Shown piece after piece: positions 1-5,876 of a DNA stretch of 18,815 bases. The notes under the pieces are model-generated. The model was not told the origin of the DNA and searched no databases. It saw only the letters and a list, made by a program, of their open reading frames with translations. The position numbers were made by a program, and so were the translations under genes. The DNA comes from Kiritimatiellia bacterium (GTDB lineage Bacteria; Verrucomicrobiota; Kiritimatiellia; RFP12; UBA1067): assembly GCA_016302985.1 (NCBI GenBank), contig JAEDMN010000031.1:1-18815 (forward strand). Direction: 5' to 3'. Each line of letters opens with the position of its first letter. The first letter of the stretch is position 1.

Positions 1-633
1 GGCGTGAACATGTGCCTCGAGGACGGCACGCTGTGCCTGGTCGCGACGGACGGCAGGCGCCTCGCCTGCGCGTCGTGGAGCGGCGACCACGAGCGCGCGG
101 ACGCCTTCAACGTGACGGTGCCCGCGCGGTCCGTGCAGCAGGTCGAGAAGCTGCTCGGCGTCTGGAAGGACGGCGACGTCCGCATCGGGACGGACGGCCA
201 GGTGGCCGTCTTCGCGGCCGACCTGTGGAACGTCTCGACCAAGCTGGTCGAAAGTCCCTACCCGAACTGGAGGCGCGTCGTCCCGGAGAACGCCACGACC
301 GAGATCCGGGTCGACCGCGGCCTGTTCCTGGCCGAGCTCGCCCGCGCGGGCGTCGCGACCTGGTCCGAGGCGAAGACCGTGAAGCTGACCTTCGGCTCGT
401 CCCGCATCGTCTTCGAGGCGCGCACGGGGGAATCCAGCGTGCGCGGCGAGATGCCGTGCAAGTACGACGGCGCGGACATCGCGTTCCTGTTCAATCCGGA
501 GCTGCTGCGCCAGTCGATCGACGCGTTCGACGATGACGAGGTGTCCTTCTGGGCGTCGACCGGCCAGGCGCCCGTCGTCGTCCGCGCGAACTTCCCGGCC
601 TACGCGGTCGTCATGCCCCTGCGGGAGAACTGA
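1..633 (+). CDS. dnaN: DNA polymerase III beta sliding clamp, DnaN-like (5' end outside window)
   Basis: This is the C-terminal part of a ring-shaped processivity clamp that tethers DNA polymerase to DNA. The reading frame is already open at base 1, so the true start lies upstream; a GTG at 4 is in frame but would give only about 209 residues, against roughly 366 for a full clamp. Visible family signatures are ATDGRRLA near the beginning (ATDGHRLA in the E. coli protein), SPYPNWRRVVP (the FPDYRRV-type motif at the domain II/III junction) and the C-terminal YAVVMPLREN (YVVMPMRL in E. coli). The parts present are therefore most of domain II and all of domain III; domain I is missing only because the window begins here. 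It heads a replication module and ends one base before the next ATG. A phage-owned clamp implies that other phage proteins may carry clamp-binding peptides. Confidence 0.9.
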   Translation, partial: GVNMCLEDGTLCLVATDGRRLACASWSGDHERADAFNVTVPARSVQQVEKLLGVWKDGDVRIGTDGQVAVFAADLWNVSTKLVESPYPNWRRVVPENATTEIRVDRGLFLAELARAGVATWSEAKTVKLTFGSSRIVFEARTGESSVRGEMPCKYDGADIAFLFNPELLRQSIDAFDDDEVSFWASTGQAPVVVRANFPAYAVVMPLREN

Positions 634-634
634 C

Positions 635-1279
635 ATGGGCGGCGGCAAGACATCCGGCGAGTGGGTCGAGGAGGCGTACCGCGCGTTCATCGCGGACGCC
701 GACGGCCTCGACCCGACCGACCCCGTGAAGGCGCTCGAGGAGCACTTCCGCCGCAACGCGTCGCCGGAGCTGAAGGCGCGCTGCCTCTCCGAGGGGAAGA
801 CCGCGGCGAAGTGCTGGACGTTCGTCCAGGCCGTCGCGCGCAAGGCGCTGAAGGGGTCGAGCGGACACATCGACCCCGCCGCGGTCTACGCGGTCGCGAT
901 GCACTGGTTCCAGGACGTGCCTGCGGACTGGGACCAGCCCGAGCGGCGCGGGCCGACGGCCGAGGAGAAGGCGAAGGCCGGGGCGGAGGCGAAGCGCAGG
1001 GCGGAGGAGAAGGCGAAGGCCGAGGCGGAGAGGAAGGCCCGCCTCGAGGCCGAACGCGCGGCGAGGGAGGCGGCCGAGAATCCGCTCGGGCTCGACGACG
1101 AGCGCCGCGAGGAGGCGCCCGGCGTGTCCGGCGCGAGGCCGGAGCCGAAGAAGGACAGGCGGAAGGCCCGCCGCGGGAAGCCGCAGGGATTCTTCTTCGA
1201 TCTCATGGACGGCGACGGAGCCGGGGAGGCGGAGACGGACGGGAAGGGGGACGGCGATGGCGCGCAGGACGGCGAATAG
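635..1279 (+). CDS. PcfK-like protein
   Basis: This 214-residue protein starts at an ATG one base after the clamp gene stop. Residues 1-100 resemble the PcfK family: an AYRAFI helix, the FVQAVARKALKG helix and the signature IDPAAVYAVAMHWFQD (residues 79-94), equivalent to the acidic-hydrophobic-AxHYF motif of PcfK proteins. Residues 107-150 are a charged Ala/Glu/Lys/Arg helix. A basic linker then leads to QGFFFDLM (residues 184-191) and an acidic tail rich in Asp and Gly. PcfK is named from the enterococcal conjugative plasmid pCF10, and PcfK-like genes are common next to PcfJ-like genes in plasmids and phages; the biochemical role is not established. The neighbouring PcfJ-like gene strongly supports the assignment. 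The QGFFF segment could be a degenerate clamp-binding peptide, which is an inference. Confidence 0.75.
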   Translation: MGGGKTSGEWVEEAYRAFIADADGLDPTDPVKALEEHFRRNASPELKARCLSEGKTAAKCWTFVQAVARKALKGSSGHIDPAAVYAVAMHWFQDVPADWDQPERRGPTAEEKAKAGAEAKRRAEEKAKAEAERKARLEAERAAREAAENPLGLDDERREEAPGVSGARPEPKKDRRKARRGKPQGFFFDLMDGDGAGEAETDGKGDGDGAQDGE

Positions 1280-2807
1280 GCCGGTCACGCTCACGAAGGC
1301 GCAGGTCCGCGAGGTCGTGCGCTTCGACATGGCCAAGCGGATCGGCGGCGACTTCGACGGACGGCGCCACGGATCCGTCACGGGTCCGAACGCGCCGAAC
1401 TACACGGAGGCCTGGGCCGAATGCCACGGACGCGCGCCGGGCCCGGGCGAGCGTCCGGTCCGGAAGACGCTGCGATACAACTACCTGGTCCGGCTCCGCG
1501 CCCGCGCGGGGAAGCGCCCGGAGGTCGCCGTCGTGCACGTCGCCGTCCGGCTGAACCGCGCATACGCGCCGGTCGTCAAGGAGGTCGCGTCCATCCGCAT
1601 GGACCGCGACGAGATCCTCTACCGCGACCTGGGGTACCACCAGGTCGCCGGCTGGATCGTCTACTGGGACCGCGCGGACTGGGATTCGAAGGCGTACAGA
1701 TCGTGGCTGCGGCCGGACTCTCCGGGCGCGTGGGACTCGATGCCCTACAGGCGCGGCGGGGCGCTGACGTTCCCGTGGCACGAATGTCCGAACCCGGACG
1801 CCCTGAAGGGGACGCGCTACGAGTGGTGCCAGTGGAAGGGCGGGACCGGCCTCGTCGACTGGCTCAAGCTGTACCGGGCCGAGCCCGGCATCGAGTTCCT
1901 GGCGAAACTCGGCTTCCGCCACCTCTGCACGCCCGCGTGCACGAAGGCGCTGAAGCGCCCGGAGATCCGCGCCTACCTCCGCGCCCGCGTGGACGAGCTC
2001 AGGAAGGCGCGCTTCGACTGGACGGCGCAGGACTTCGTCTGGGCCGCGCGCCGCGGCGTGCCCGTCCGCGAGGGATGGCGGCACAACCTGCTCGTGGCCG
2101 AGATTCGCTCGCACAACCGTCTGAAGGGCCTGCGGCTCGACTACGAGCGGATCCGGAAGATGCTCCCCAAATGGCGCGCGACGCCGGCGGAGTACGCGCG
2201 CTACCTGTCGCTCTGCGACGCGGCCGGGCTCGACCTTCGCTGCGAGGGGGTGCTCTATCCCCCGGTCGGGCGCGGCGAGACGGCGTTCAAGGCGCGCGTC
2301 GAGCGCCTCGAGGCGGAGCGCGAGCGGGCCGAGCGGAGGGCCGAACGCGCGCGCAGGCTCGCGCAGAGCCGGCTGAAGCGGGTCGACGGCATGTCGAAGG
2401 CCGACGAGGCGAAGCTCCTCGCGGCCCGGCACGAGGAGATCGCCCGATTCCAGGCGTCCGTCGACCGGTCCGCGGTCCTGGACCTCGGCGACGGCGTGCG
2501 GTGCGTCCTCGCGATGGACCAGGAGACGCTCCTCAGGGAGGGGAAGGCGATGCACAACTGCGTCGGCTGCGGCCACTACGGACGCGGCATCCTCGCCGGA
2601 AACACGCTCGTCCTGATGTTCCGCAAGGACGGCAGGCCGTTCGTGGACGCGGAGATCGACCGCGCGACGTGGCGCGTCCGGCAGTGCTACGCGCACGGGA
2701 ACTCGAAGGCGCCGGACGGATACGCGCAGGCGGCGCAGCAGGTGGCGAACCTGCTGAAGGCCGAGAGCAGGAAGAAGAGGCGGAACGGGAAGACCAGCGC
2801 CGCGTGA
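1257..2807 (+). CDS. PcfJ-like protein
   Basis: The protein has 516 residues, and its ATG lies 23 bases inside the end of the PcfK-like gene, preceded by a purine-rich GGGAAGGGGG ribosome-binding sequence. The C-terminal region carries the PcfJ signature: GKAMHNCVGC around residues 430-438, then LVLMFRKDGRPFVDAEID (about 452-468), then VRQCYAHGNSKAPD. Residues about 345-370 form a strongly charged Glu/Arg helix, probably a coiled coil. A CxxxC-type cluster (CTPACTKALKRPEIRAYL) lies near the middle. PcfJ was named from a conjugation plasmid but is widespread in phages, and its activity is unknown. The overlap suggests translational coupling with the PcfK-like gene and hence a joint function. 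Assignment rests on the C-terminal motif and gene pairing; the N-terminal 400 residues I cannot assign. Confidence 0.8.
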   Translation: MARRTANRPVTLTKAQVREVVRFDMAKRIGGDFDGRRHGSVTGPNAPNYTEAWAECHGRAPGPGERPVRKTLRYNYLVRLRARAGKRPEVAVVHVAVRLNRAYAPVVKEVASIRMDRDEILYRDLGYHQVAGWIVYWDRADWDSKAYRSWLRPDSPGAWDSMPYRRGGALTFPWHECPNPDALKGTRYEWCQWKGGTGLVDWLKLYRAEPGIEFLAKLGFRHLCTPACTKALKRPEIRAYLRARVDELRKARFDWTAQDFVWAARRGVPVREGWRHNLLVAEIRSHNRLKGLRLDYERIRKMLPKWRATPAEYARYLSLCDAAGLDLRCEGVLYPPVGRGETAFKARVERLEAERERAERRAERARRLAQSRLKRVDGMSKADEAKLLAARHEEIARFQASVDRSAVLDLGDGVRCVLAMDQETLLREGKAMHNCVGCGHYGRGILAGNTLVLMFRKDGRPFVDAEIDRATWRVRQCYAHGNSKAPDGYAQAAQQVANLLKAESRKKRRNGKTSAA

Positions 2808-2828
2808 CGCGGGACGGAAGGAGACGCG

Positions 2829-3392
2829 ATGAAGATGAACGGACGGAAGACGAGGGCCTTCGAGCTGAAGGTCTGGACGTATCTCGGGAACGCCGGCATC
2901 ACGCTCGACAGGTTCAAGCGGCTGCGGGACATCGGCTACTTCGAGAAGCCCGCGTCCATCGGCCACCATCTGGCCGTGCGCGGCGGGCTGCTCATGCACA
3001 GCGTGAACGTCACGGACTGGCTCGTCCGGCTCGGGAAGGCGATGGACGTGCCGTGGGCCGACCCGCGCTCGCCCTACGTCGTCGGCATGCTGCACGACGT
3101 CTGCAAGTGCATGCTCTACCACGAGTCCGGGACCGCGGCCGGGACGTGGGAACGCCGGGAGATCCCGTGGCCCGGCCACGGCGTCGCCTCCGCGCTCATC
3201 GTCCCGGAGGTTCTGGGCGTCCACCTGGACGCGCAGGAGACGGCGGCCATCGTCTGGCACATGGGCGCGTTCCGGCTCGGTCCGGACGAGCTGAGACAGT
3301 ACGACGCCGCGCTGCGGCGCTTCCCGCAGGCGATCATCGCCACGCACACGGCCGACATGATGGCCTCGCGCGTGACGGAGGCGGACGAATAG
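2829..3392 (+). CDS. HD-domain phosphohydrolase
   Basis: This 187-residue protein starts at an ATG preceded by GGAAGGAG at suitable spacing. It shows the HD-superfamily metal-binding pattern in order: H57 in GGLLMHSVNV, H89-D90 in GMLHDVCK, GHG around residue 117, H144 in IVWHMG and D176 in THTADMMAS. All the expected ligands are present, so a metal-dependent phosphohydrolase acting on nucleotides or related phosphoesters is likely; the substrate cannot be read from sequence. Stand-alone HD proteins of this size recur in phage and plasmid replication regions, where a nucleotide-pool or nucleotide-signal role is often proposed. It sits 21 bases after the PcfJ-like gene and is followed after two bases by the next gene, so it is probably in the same transcript. 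Confidence 0.85.
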   Translation: MKMNGRKTRAFELKVWTYLGNAGITLDRFKRLRDIGYFEKPASIGHHLAVRGGLLMHSVNVTDWLVRLGKAMDVPWADPRSPYVVGMLHDVCKCMLYHESGTAAGTWERREIPWPGHGVASALIVPEVLGVHLDAQETAAIVWHMGAFRLGPDELRQYDAALRRFPQAIIATHTADMMASRVTEADE

Positions 3393-3394
3393 GC

Positions 3395-3817
3395 ATGGGG
3401 GCCGACGCCGCAACCGTGCGCGCCTGCCTCGTGAAGGCCGCGCAGGAGGCAGGGCCGTCCGTCATGGGCGACGCCTGCAGGGCCTACCTGAACGGGTTCT
3501 GGGAGTGGCTGCGCGCGCACCTGCCGCGCATGTCGACGGACCTGGCGTGCAGGTTCGCGCGACGGGAGGTGGAGGAGCTCGCGGCCCTGGCCGCCCGCGG
3601 CGGGAGCCCGGGCGCGCCTCCGCGGGTTCCGGACTGGCTGCGCGCGGAGGTCCCGTCCGCGCAGCCGTCCGGAACCGTCCGGCGCGGACCCGGGCTCGGG
3701 ACGAGGCCGATCGCCGGCGGATCCGCAGGGAGGTTCTCCGCGCCGCGCGGGGCGGAGCCGGAGCCGCGCACGGACAACGCGCGGCCGAAACGAACGACAC
3801 AGGTGGAGCTGTTCTGA
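3395..3817 (+). CDS. Unknown protein with C-terminal clamp-binding motif (QVELF)
   Basis: This 140-residue protein starts at the ATG two bases after the HD gene stop. I do not recognise the family. Residues 1-68 look helical and contain WEWLRAHL and an acidic/Ala segment, EVEELAALAARG. Residues 69-132 are Pro/Gly/Arg/Ala-rich and probably disordered. The extreme C-terminus is RTTQVELF, and its last five residues fit the bacterial clamp-binding consensus QL(S/D)LF, or more loosely QxxLF. A flexible linker ending in such a peptide is the usual layout of proteins tethered to a DnaN ring, and a phage DnaN-like gene lies about 3 kb upstream. The inferred role is a replication accessory or clamp-recruited factor. 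The coding assignment is supported by tight spacing on both sides, including a one-base overlap with the next ATG. Confidence 0.8.
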   Translation: MGADAATVRACLVKAAQEAGPSVMGDACRAYLNGFWEWLRAHLPRMSTDLACRFARREVEELAALAARGGSPGAPPRVPDWLRAEVPSAQPSGTVRRGPGLGTRPIAGGSAGRFSAPRGAEPEPRTDNARPKRTTQVELF

Positions 3818-4176
3818 TGGACACGGATGACATCAAGGATGAGAGGACGGCGCCCGTCGAGGGCGACCGCAGGTACTTCGTCGGGTTCGACAGCCACTGC
3901 AGGACCTATCTCGCGCCGGTCGTGCGCAACGGGGAGATGGTTCCGCCGAGCCCCGACCACGTCCGGAAGGTGCTGAAGGACGAGCGGCCGAGCCGGAAGA
4001 TGCTGCTCAACGTCTTCGAGCACGCGCCCGAGCTGCTCGAGCACCCGCTCGCGAGCGAGGACGTGAAGCGTCTCTACGAGGCCTGGAGGACGGACGGCCG
4101 CCTCCCGGACGAATACGGCAGGGGAGTCCCGCAGAAGCGGGCGCACGACTGCGCAAAAGGAAAAGGAGGAAGATAG
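3817..4176 (+). CDS. Hypothetical protein, 119 aa
   Basis: The ATG overlaps the preceding stop by one base (TGATG), indicating translational coupling. The product is charged and soluble-looking, with no signal peptide or membrane segment. It has a short beta-like N-terminal stretch (RRYFVGFDSHCRTYLAPVV) and then helical segments such as DHVRKVLKDERPSRKMLLNV and DVKRLYEAWRTDGRLPDEYG. I recognise no family. The basic tail (QKRAHDCAKGKGGR) might contact nucleic acid, but that is a guess. Its end contains AAAAGGAGGA, a very strong ribosome-binding sequence for the following ribbon-helix-helix gene. Confidence 0.7.
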   Translation: MDTDDIKDERTAPVEGDRRYFVGFDSHCRTYLAPVVRNGEMVPPSPDHVRKVLKDERPSRKMLLNVFEHAPELLEHPLASEDVKRLYEAWRTDGRLPDEYGRGVPQKRAHDCAKGKGGR

Positions 4177-4347
4177 ATGGAGATGGTGACTTTCAACATC
4201 AAGATTTCGGTGGAGGACCTCGAAGCCCTCCGCGAGCTCGCGTCCGAGAACGAGCGCACGGTCGCCGGAGAGGTCCGCGTCGCGGTGAAGGACCGCCTCG
4301 CGGCGCAGCGCCGCGGACGCGACGCCGCCGGGAAGGGGGCGCGCTGA
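4177..4347 (+). CDS. Ribbon-helix-helix (Arc/CopG-type) DNA-binding protein
   Basis: This 56-residue protein starts at an ATG directly after the preceding stop, 6-7 bases downstream of AAAAGGAGGA; a second in-frame ATG at 4183 is possible. The sequence has the ribbon-helix-helix layout: a beta strand with alternating residues (VTFNIKIS), a first helix (VEDLEALRELASENERT) and a second helix (VAGEVRVAVKDRLAAQ), followed by a basic Arg/Gly/Lys tail. Such proteins bind DNA as dimers through the paired N-terminal strands, usually at inverted repeats, and act as repressors or antitoxins. No toxin gene is evident beside it, so a phage regulator is more likely. The palindrome cluster at 8053-8107 is a candidate target, which is inference only. 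Its stop overlaps the next ATG. Confidence 0.75.
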   Translation: MEMVTFNIKISVEDLEALRELASENERTVAGEVRVAVKDRLAAQRRGRDAAGKGAR

Positions 4348-4553
4348 TGGACCGGGACGCCGAGGAGCTGATGCGCATCGCGTCCGTGCGGCGCTGCTGG
4401 AAGGACGTGTCGAAGGCCGCGCACGCGATGGGGCGCCACGAGACGAGCCGGAAGGCCGCGGAGATCGCCCGCGACTTCGGCCGCGAGCTGGTCGAGAAGG
4501 CGGAGTTGATCATGCGCAGGGCCGTACTGGCGGACGGAGGACGGCATGTCTGA
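4347..4553 (+). CDS. Hypothetical protein, 68 aa
   Basis: The ATG shares one base with the stop of the ribbon-helix-helix gene (TGATG). The product looks mainly helical and highly charged, with two helices, AEELMRIASVRRCWKDVSK and KAAEIARDFGRELVEKAELI, and no membrane segment. I recognise no family. Support for coding comes from the coupled start, the unbroken frame between neighbours that follow the same pattern, and the eight-base overlap with the next gene. A small phage accessory protein is the safest description. Confidence 0.6.
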   Translation: MDRDAEELMRIASVRRCWKDVSKAAHAMGRHETSRKAAEIARDFGRELVEKAELIMRRAVLADGGRHV

Positions 4554-4746
4554 CGCGCCCGTCGACGGCGGCCGCGTGGCCGCGATGACCGGCCCGGACC
4601 ACGAGATCGCGGCCGCCCGGATACGCGGCGTCCGCCTCGAGGCCGAGGCCGCGTGCGCCGCGCTCGAGCGCCTGCTGTTCCTGTACGGACGCCTGGAGGA
4701 GACCTCCCGCGACGGGGAAGCCCTTGCACGGAAGAGGAGACGGTGA
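4546..4746 (+). CDS. Hypothetical protein, 66 aa
   Basis: The ATG lies eight bases before the previous stop and is preceded by GGACGGAGGACGGC, which offers a GGAGG ribosome-binding site. The product is an Ala/Glu/Arg-rich helical protein with one long amphipathic helix (IRGVRLEAEAACAALERLLF) and a basic end (ALARKRRR). No known family is recognised. Its last bases hold AGAGGAGA, the ribosome-binding site of the following GTG-start gene, so the cluster is translationally linked. Confidence 0.55.
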   Translation: MSDAPVDGGRVAAMTGPDHEIAAARIRGVRLEAEAACAALERLLFLYGRLEETSRDGEALARKRRR

Positions 4747-5066
4747 GGCCCTGGGAGTACATCGAGGGCCTCGCGCGTCTCGACGGCGCGGTGAAGGTCA
4801 AGGTGACCGGCGAGGTCTGCCGCTTCGGCGTGGAGCGGCACAACGGCCGCATCTACGGGTCCATCGTCCGCTACGGTAGCGATTCGGGGCGAGAGACGTT
4901 CTTCGGCCTCGTCCAGGACGCGGCCGAGACGTGGCGCAGGACGGTCGGCGTGCCGAGGGAGGTCGGCGAATCCGCCGGCGTGGACGTCGGCTTGGCGTGC
5001 TCGCGTCCCGTCCTGGAGCGCCTGCCGCGTCCGCACGAGGCGGCCGTGGAGGATGCGGAGGACTGA
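4743..5066 (+). CDS. Hypothetical protein, 107 aa (GTG start)
   Basis: I chose the GTG at 4743 because it forms a GTGA overlap with the preceding stop and sits a few bases after AAGAGGAGA. The product begins RPWEYIEGLARLDGAVKVKV and looks like a small alpha/beta protein: a helix, then strands (KVKVTGEVCRFGVERHNGRI and GSIVRYGSDSGRETFFGLV), then a helix (QDAAETWRRTVG) and a Pro/Glu/Ala-rich tail. No signal peptide or membrane segment is seen. The family is not recognised. It stops immediately before the ATG of the initiator-like gene, so it may be co-translated with it. Confidence 0.6.
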   Translation: MRPWEYIEGLARLDGAVKVKVTGEVCRFGVERHNGRIYGSIVRYGSDSGRETFFGLVQDAAETWRRTVGVPREVGESAGVDVGLACSRPVLERLPRPHEAAVEDAED

Positions 5067-5876
5067 ATGCACCGACACGTGGACATGCTCTACCGCCTCG
5101 CCGCGCCGCTGTCGCACTACGCGCGCTGCGTCCTGCACGTCCTGTGCCACTGCGCGGACGAGCGCGGACGTTCGTTCCCGAGCACGGCCTACATCGCCCG
5201 TCAGTTCGCCATGAGCCGCTCGAGCGCCATGCGCGGGATCGAGGAGCTGGTCGCGTCCGGCCTCGTCCGGCGCGAAACCGGACGCGGGAACAGGCACACG
5301 AACGTCTACGTCCTGCTTGTAGACAACTTCCGTCAAATGTATCTGACAGACACATTTGAAGATGGCCAAATGTGTCCCACAGAAACATTAAATGTATCTG
5401 ACAGAAACATTAAATGTATCTGTGGGACACACACAAGAGACCAGGAACCAGCCAATAAGTCAGTTAGTATGTACGCCGGGGGGGAGGGGGTGCCTGTAGA
5501 CAACTCGCGCCGGACGCCTCCGGGAGGGGCCGTGACGGGCGTCGATGGCGGAGAAGCGGCGACTCCGTCGCCGGTGGACTCGGAGCTTTCGGCGGAGTAC
5601 ATGAAGCTCGTCTCCACGTTCGGCTGGATCCCGCGCAACCGAAGGGACATGGAGGCGTGCGCGACGCTCTGCTACACGCTCGGATGCGAGGTCGAGGAGT
5701 CGAAGAGGTTCTGCCGGTTCAACGCCACCCGGCACTGGAGCGGAGTCGGCGAGACGTGCAGCGTCAAGTACCTGGCGCAGGCGTGGGTCGAGAGATGGCG
5801 CGCCGAGCATCCCGACGCCGCGGACTACGAGCGGCGGAGGCGGGAGTCCGAGCGCGCGTCGAGGACGCTTTCGTAG
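5067..5876 (+). CDS. Winged-helix replication initiator-like protein carrying internal iterons
   Basis: The protein has 269 residues; its ATG directly abuts the previous TGA. Residues about 16-85 form an HTH_36-type winged helix: FPSTAYIARQFAMSRSSAM, then RGIEELVASGLVRRE, then a basic wing and VYVLLVDN. Residues 90-165 form a linker of unusual composition encoded by AT-rich repetitive DNA. Residues about 175-248 form a second domain ending in FCRFNATRHWSGVG and KYLAQAWVERW, a pattern like the C-terminus of phage and plasmid initiators (an F..Y....GW..G...I.DW...I..W theme) that may contact a helicase or its loader. By analogy with lambda O it would bind iterons within its own gene. No SD sequence is obvious, so coupling to the upstream gene is likely. 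A transcriptional regulator is the main alternative. Confidence 0.75.
   Translation: MHRHVDMLYRLAAPLSHYARCVLHVLCHCADERGRSFPSTAYIARQFAMSRSSAMRGIEELVASGLVRRETGRGNRHTNVYVLLVDNFRQMYLTDTFEDGQMCPTETLNVSDRNIKCICGTHTRDQEPANKSVSMYAGGEGVPVDNSRRTPPGGAVTGVDGGEAATPSPVDSELSAEYMKLVSTFGWIPRNRRDMEACATLCYTLGCEVEESKRFCRFNATRHWSGVGETCSVKYLAQAWVERWRAEHPDAADYERRRRESERASRTLS
5334..5358. repeat. 25-nt near-perfect palindrome (iteron copy 1)
   Basis: The arms are CAAATGT (5334-5340) and ACATTTG (5352-5358) around TCTG-A-CAGA (5342-5350). Eleven of twelve arm positions pair; the only mismatch is 5341 with 5351. The centre is base 5346. It looks like a binding site for a symmetric dimer. Confidence 0.85.
5335..5433 (+). 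repeat. Four 22-bp iteron-like repeats
   Basis: Four copies of a 22-bp unit begin at 5335, 5368, 5390 and 5412. The consensus is AAATGTATCTGACAGA followed by AACATT. Start-to-start distances are 33, 22 and 22 bases, all multiples of 11, so every copy lies on the same DNA face. Copy 3 matches the consensus exactly; copies 2 and 4 differ mainly in the middle (GTCCCA and TGTGGGAC). A perfect tandem 22-bp duplication runs 5379-5400 and 5401-5422. By hand count, 36 of the 99 bases are G or C, far below the surrounding genes. Because 22 is not a multiple of 3, successive copies are read in different codon frames, so the repetition serves DNA rather than protein. Confidence 0.85.
5371..5431. repeat. 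61-nt near-perfect palindrome (30-nt arms)
   Basis: The palindrome is centred on base 5401. Pairing outward, 27 of 30 positions are complementary; the three mismatches are all A opposite A (5384/5418, 5390/5412 and 5396/5406) and are spaced six bases apart. The outer arms carry GTGTCCCACAGA and its complement TCTGTGGGACAC, and the inner core is TCTG-A-CAGA. It could extrude as a cruciform or fold as an RNA hairpin. Its centre lies 55 bases (5 x 11) from the centre of the upstream 25-nt palindrome. Confidence 0.85.

Larger units (their letters stand above)
5318..5505 (+). other. Putative replication origin inside the initiator gene
   Basis: This region combines the iterons, the two palindromes and a short AT-rich stretch after them (about 5434-5470), and lies within a gene whose product has a DNA-binding winged helix. 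It is bounded by an 11-bp perfect direct repeat, TGTAGACAACT, at 5318-5328 and 5495-5505. Iterons embedded in an initiator gene are known from lambdoid phages (ori in the O gene). That this is an origin is an inference; no DnaA box or experimental mark is visible. Confidence 0.6.

Noticed and set aside
1203..3413. Long open frames on the minus strand opposite the PcfK/PcfJ/HD genes
   Set aside because: They are Arg/Pro/Ala/Val-rich, lack motifs and ribosome-binding sites, and mirror codon bias of well-supported + strand genes; typical GC-rich shadows.
4177..4347. Ribbon-helix-helix protein as antitoxin of a toxin-antitoxin pair
   Set aside because: The adjacent proteins show no RelE, HicA, MazF or Fic-type motif, so a toxin partner cannot be supported.
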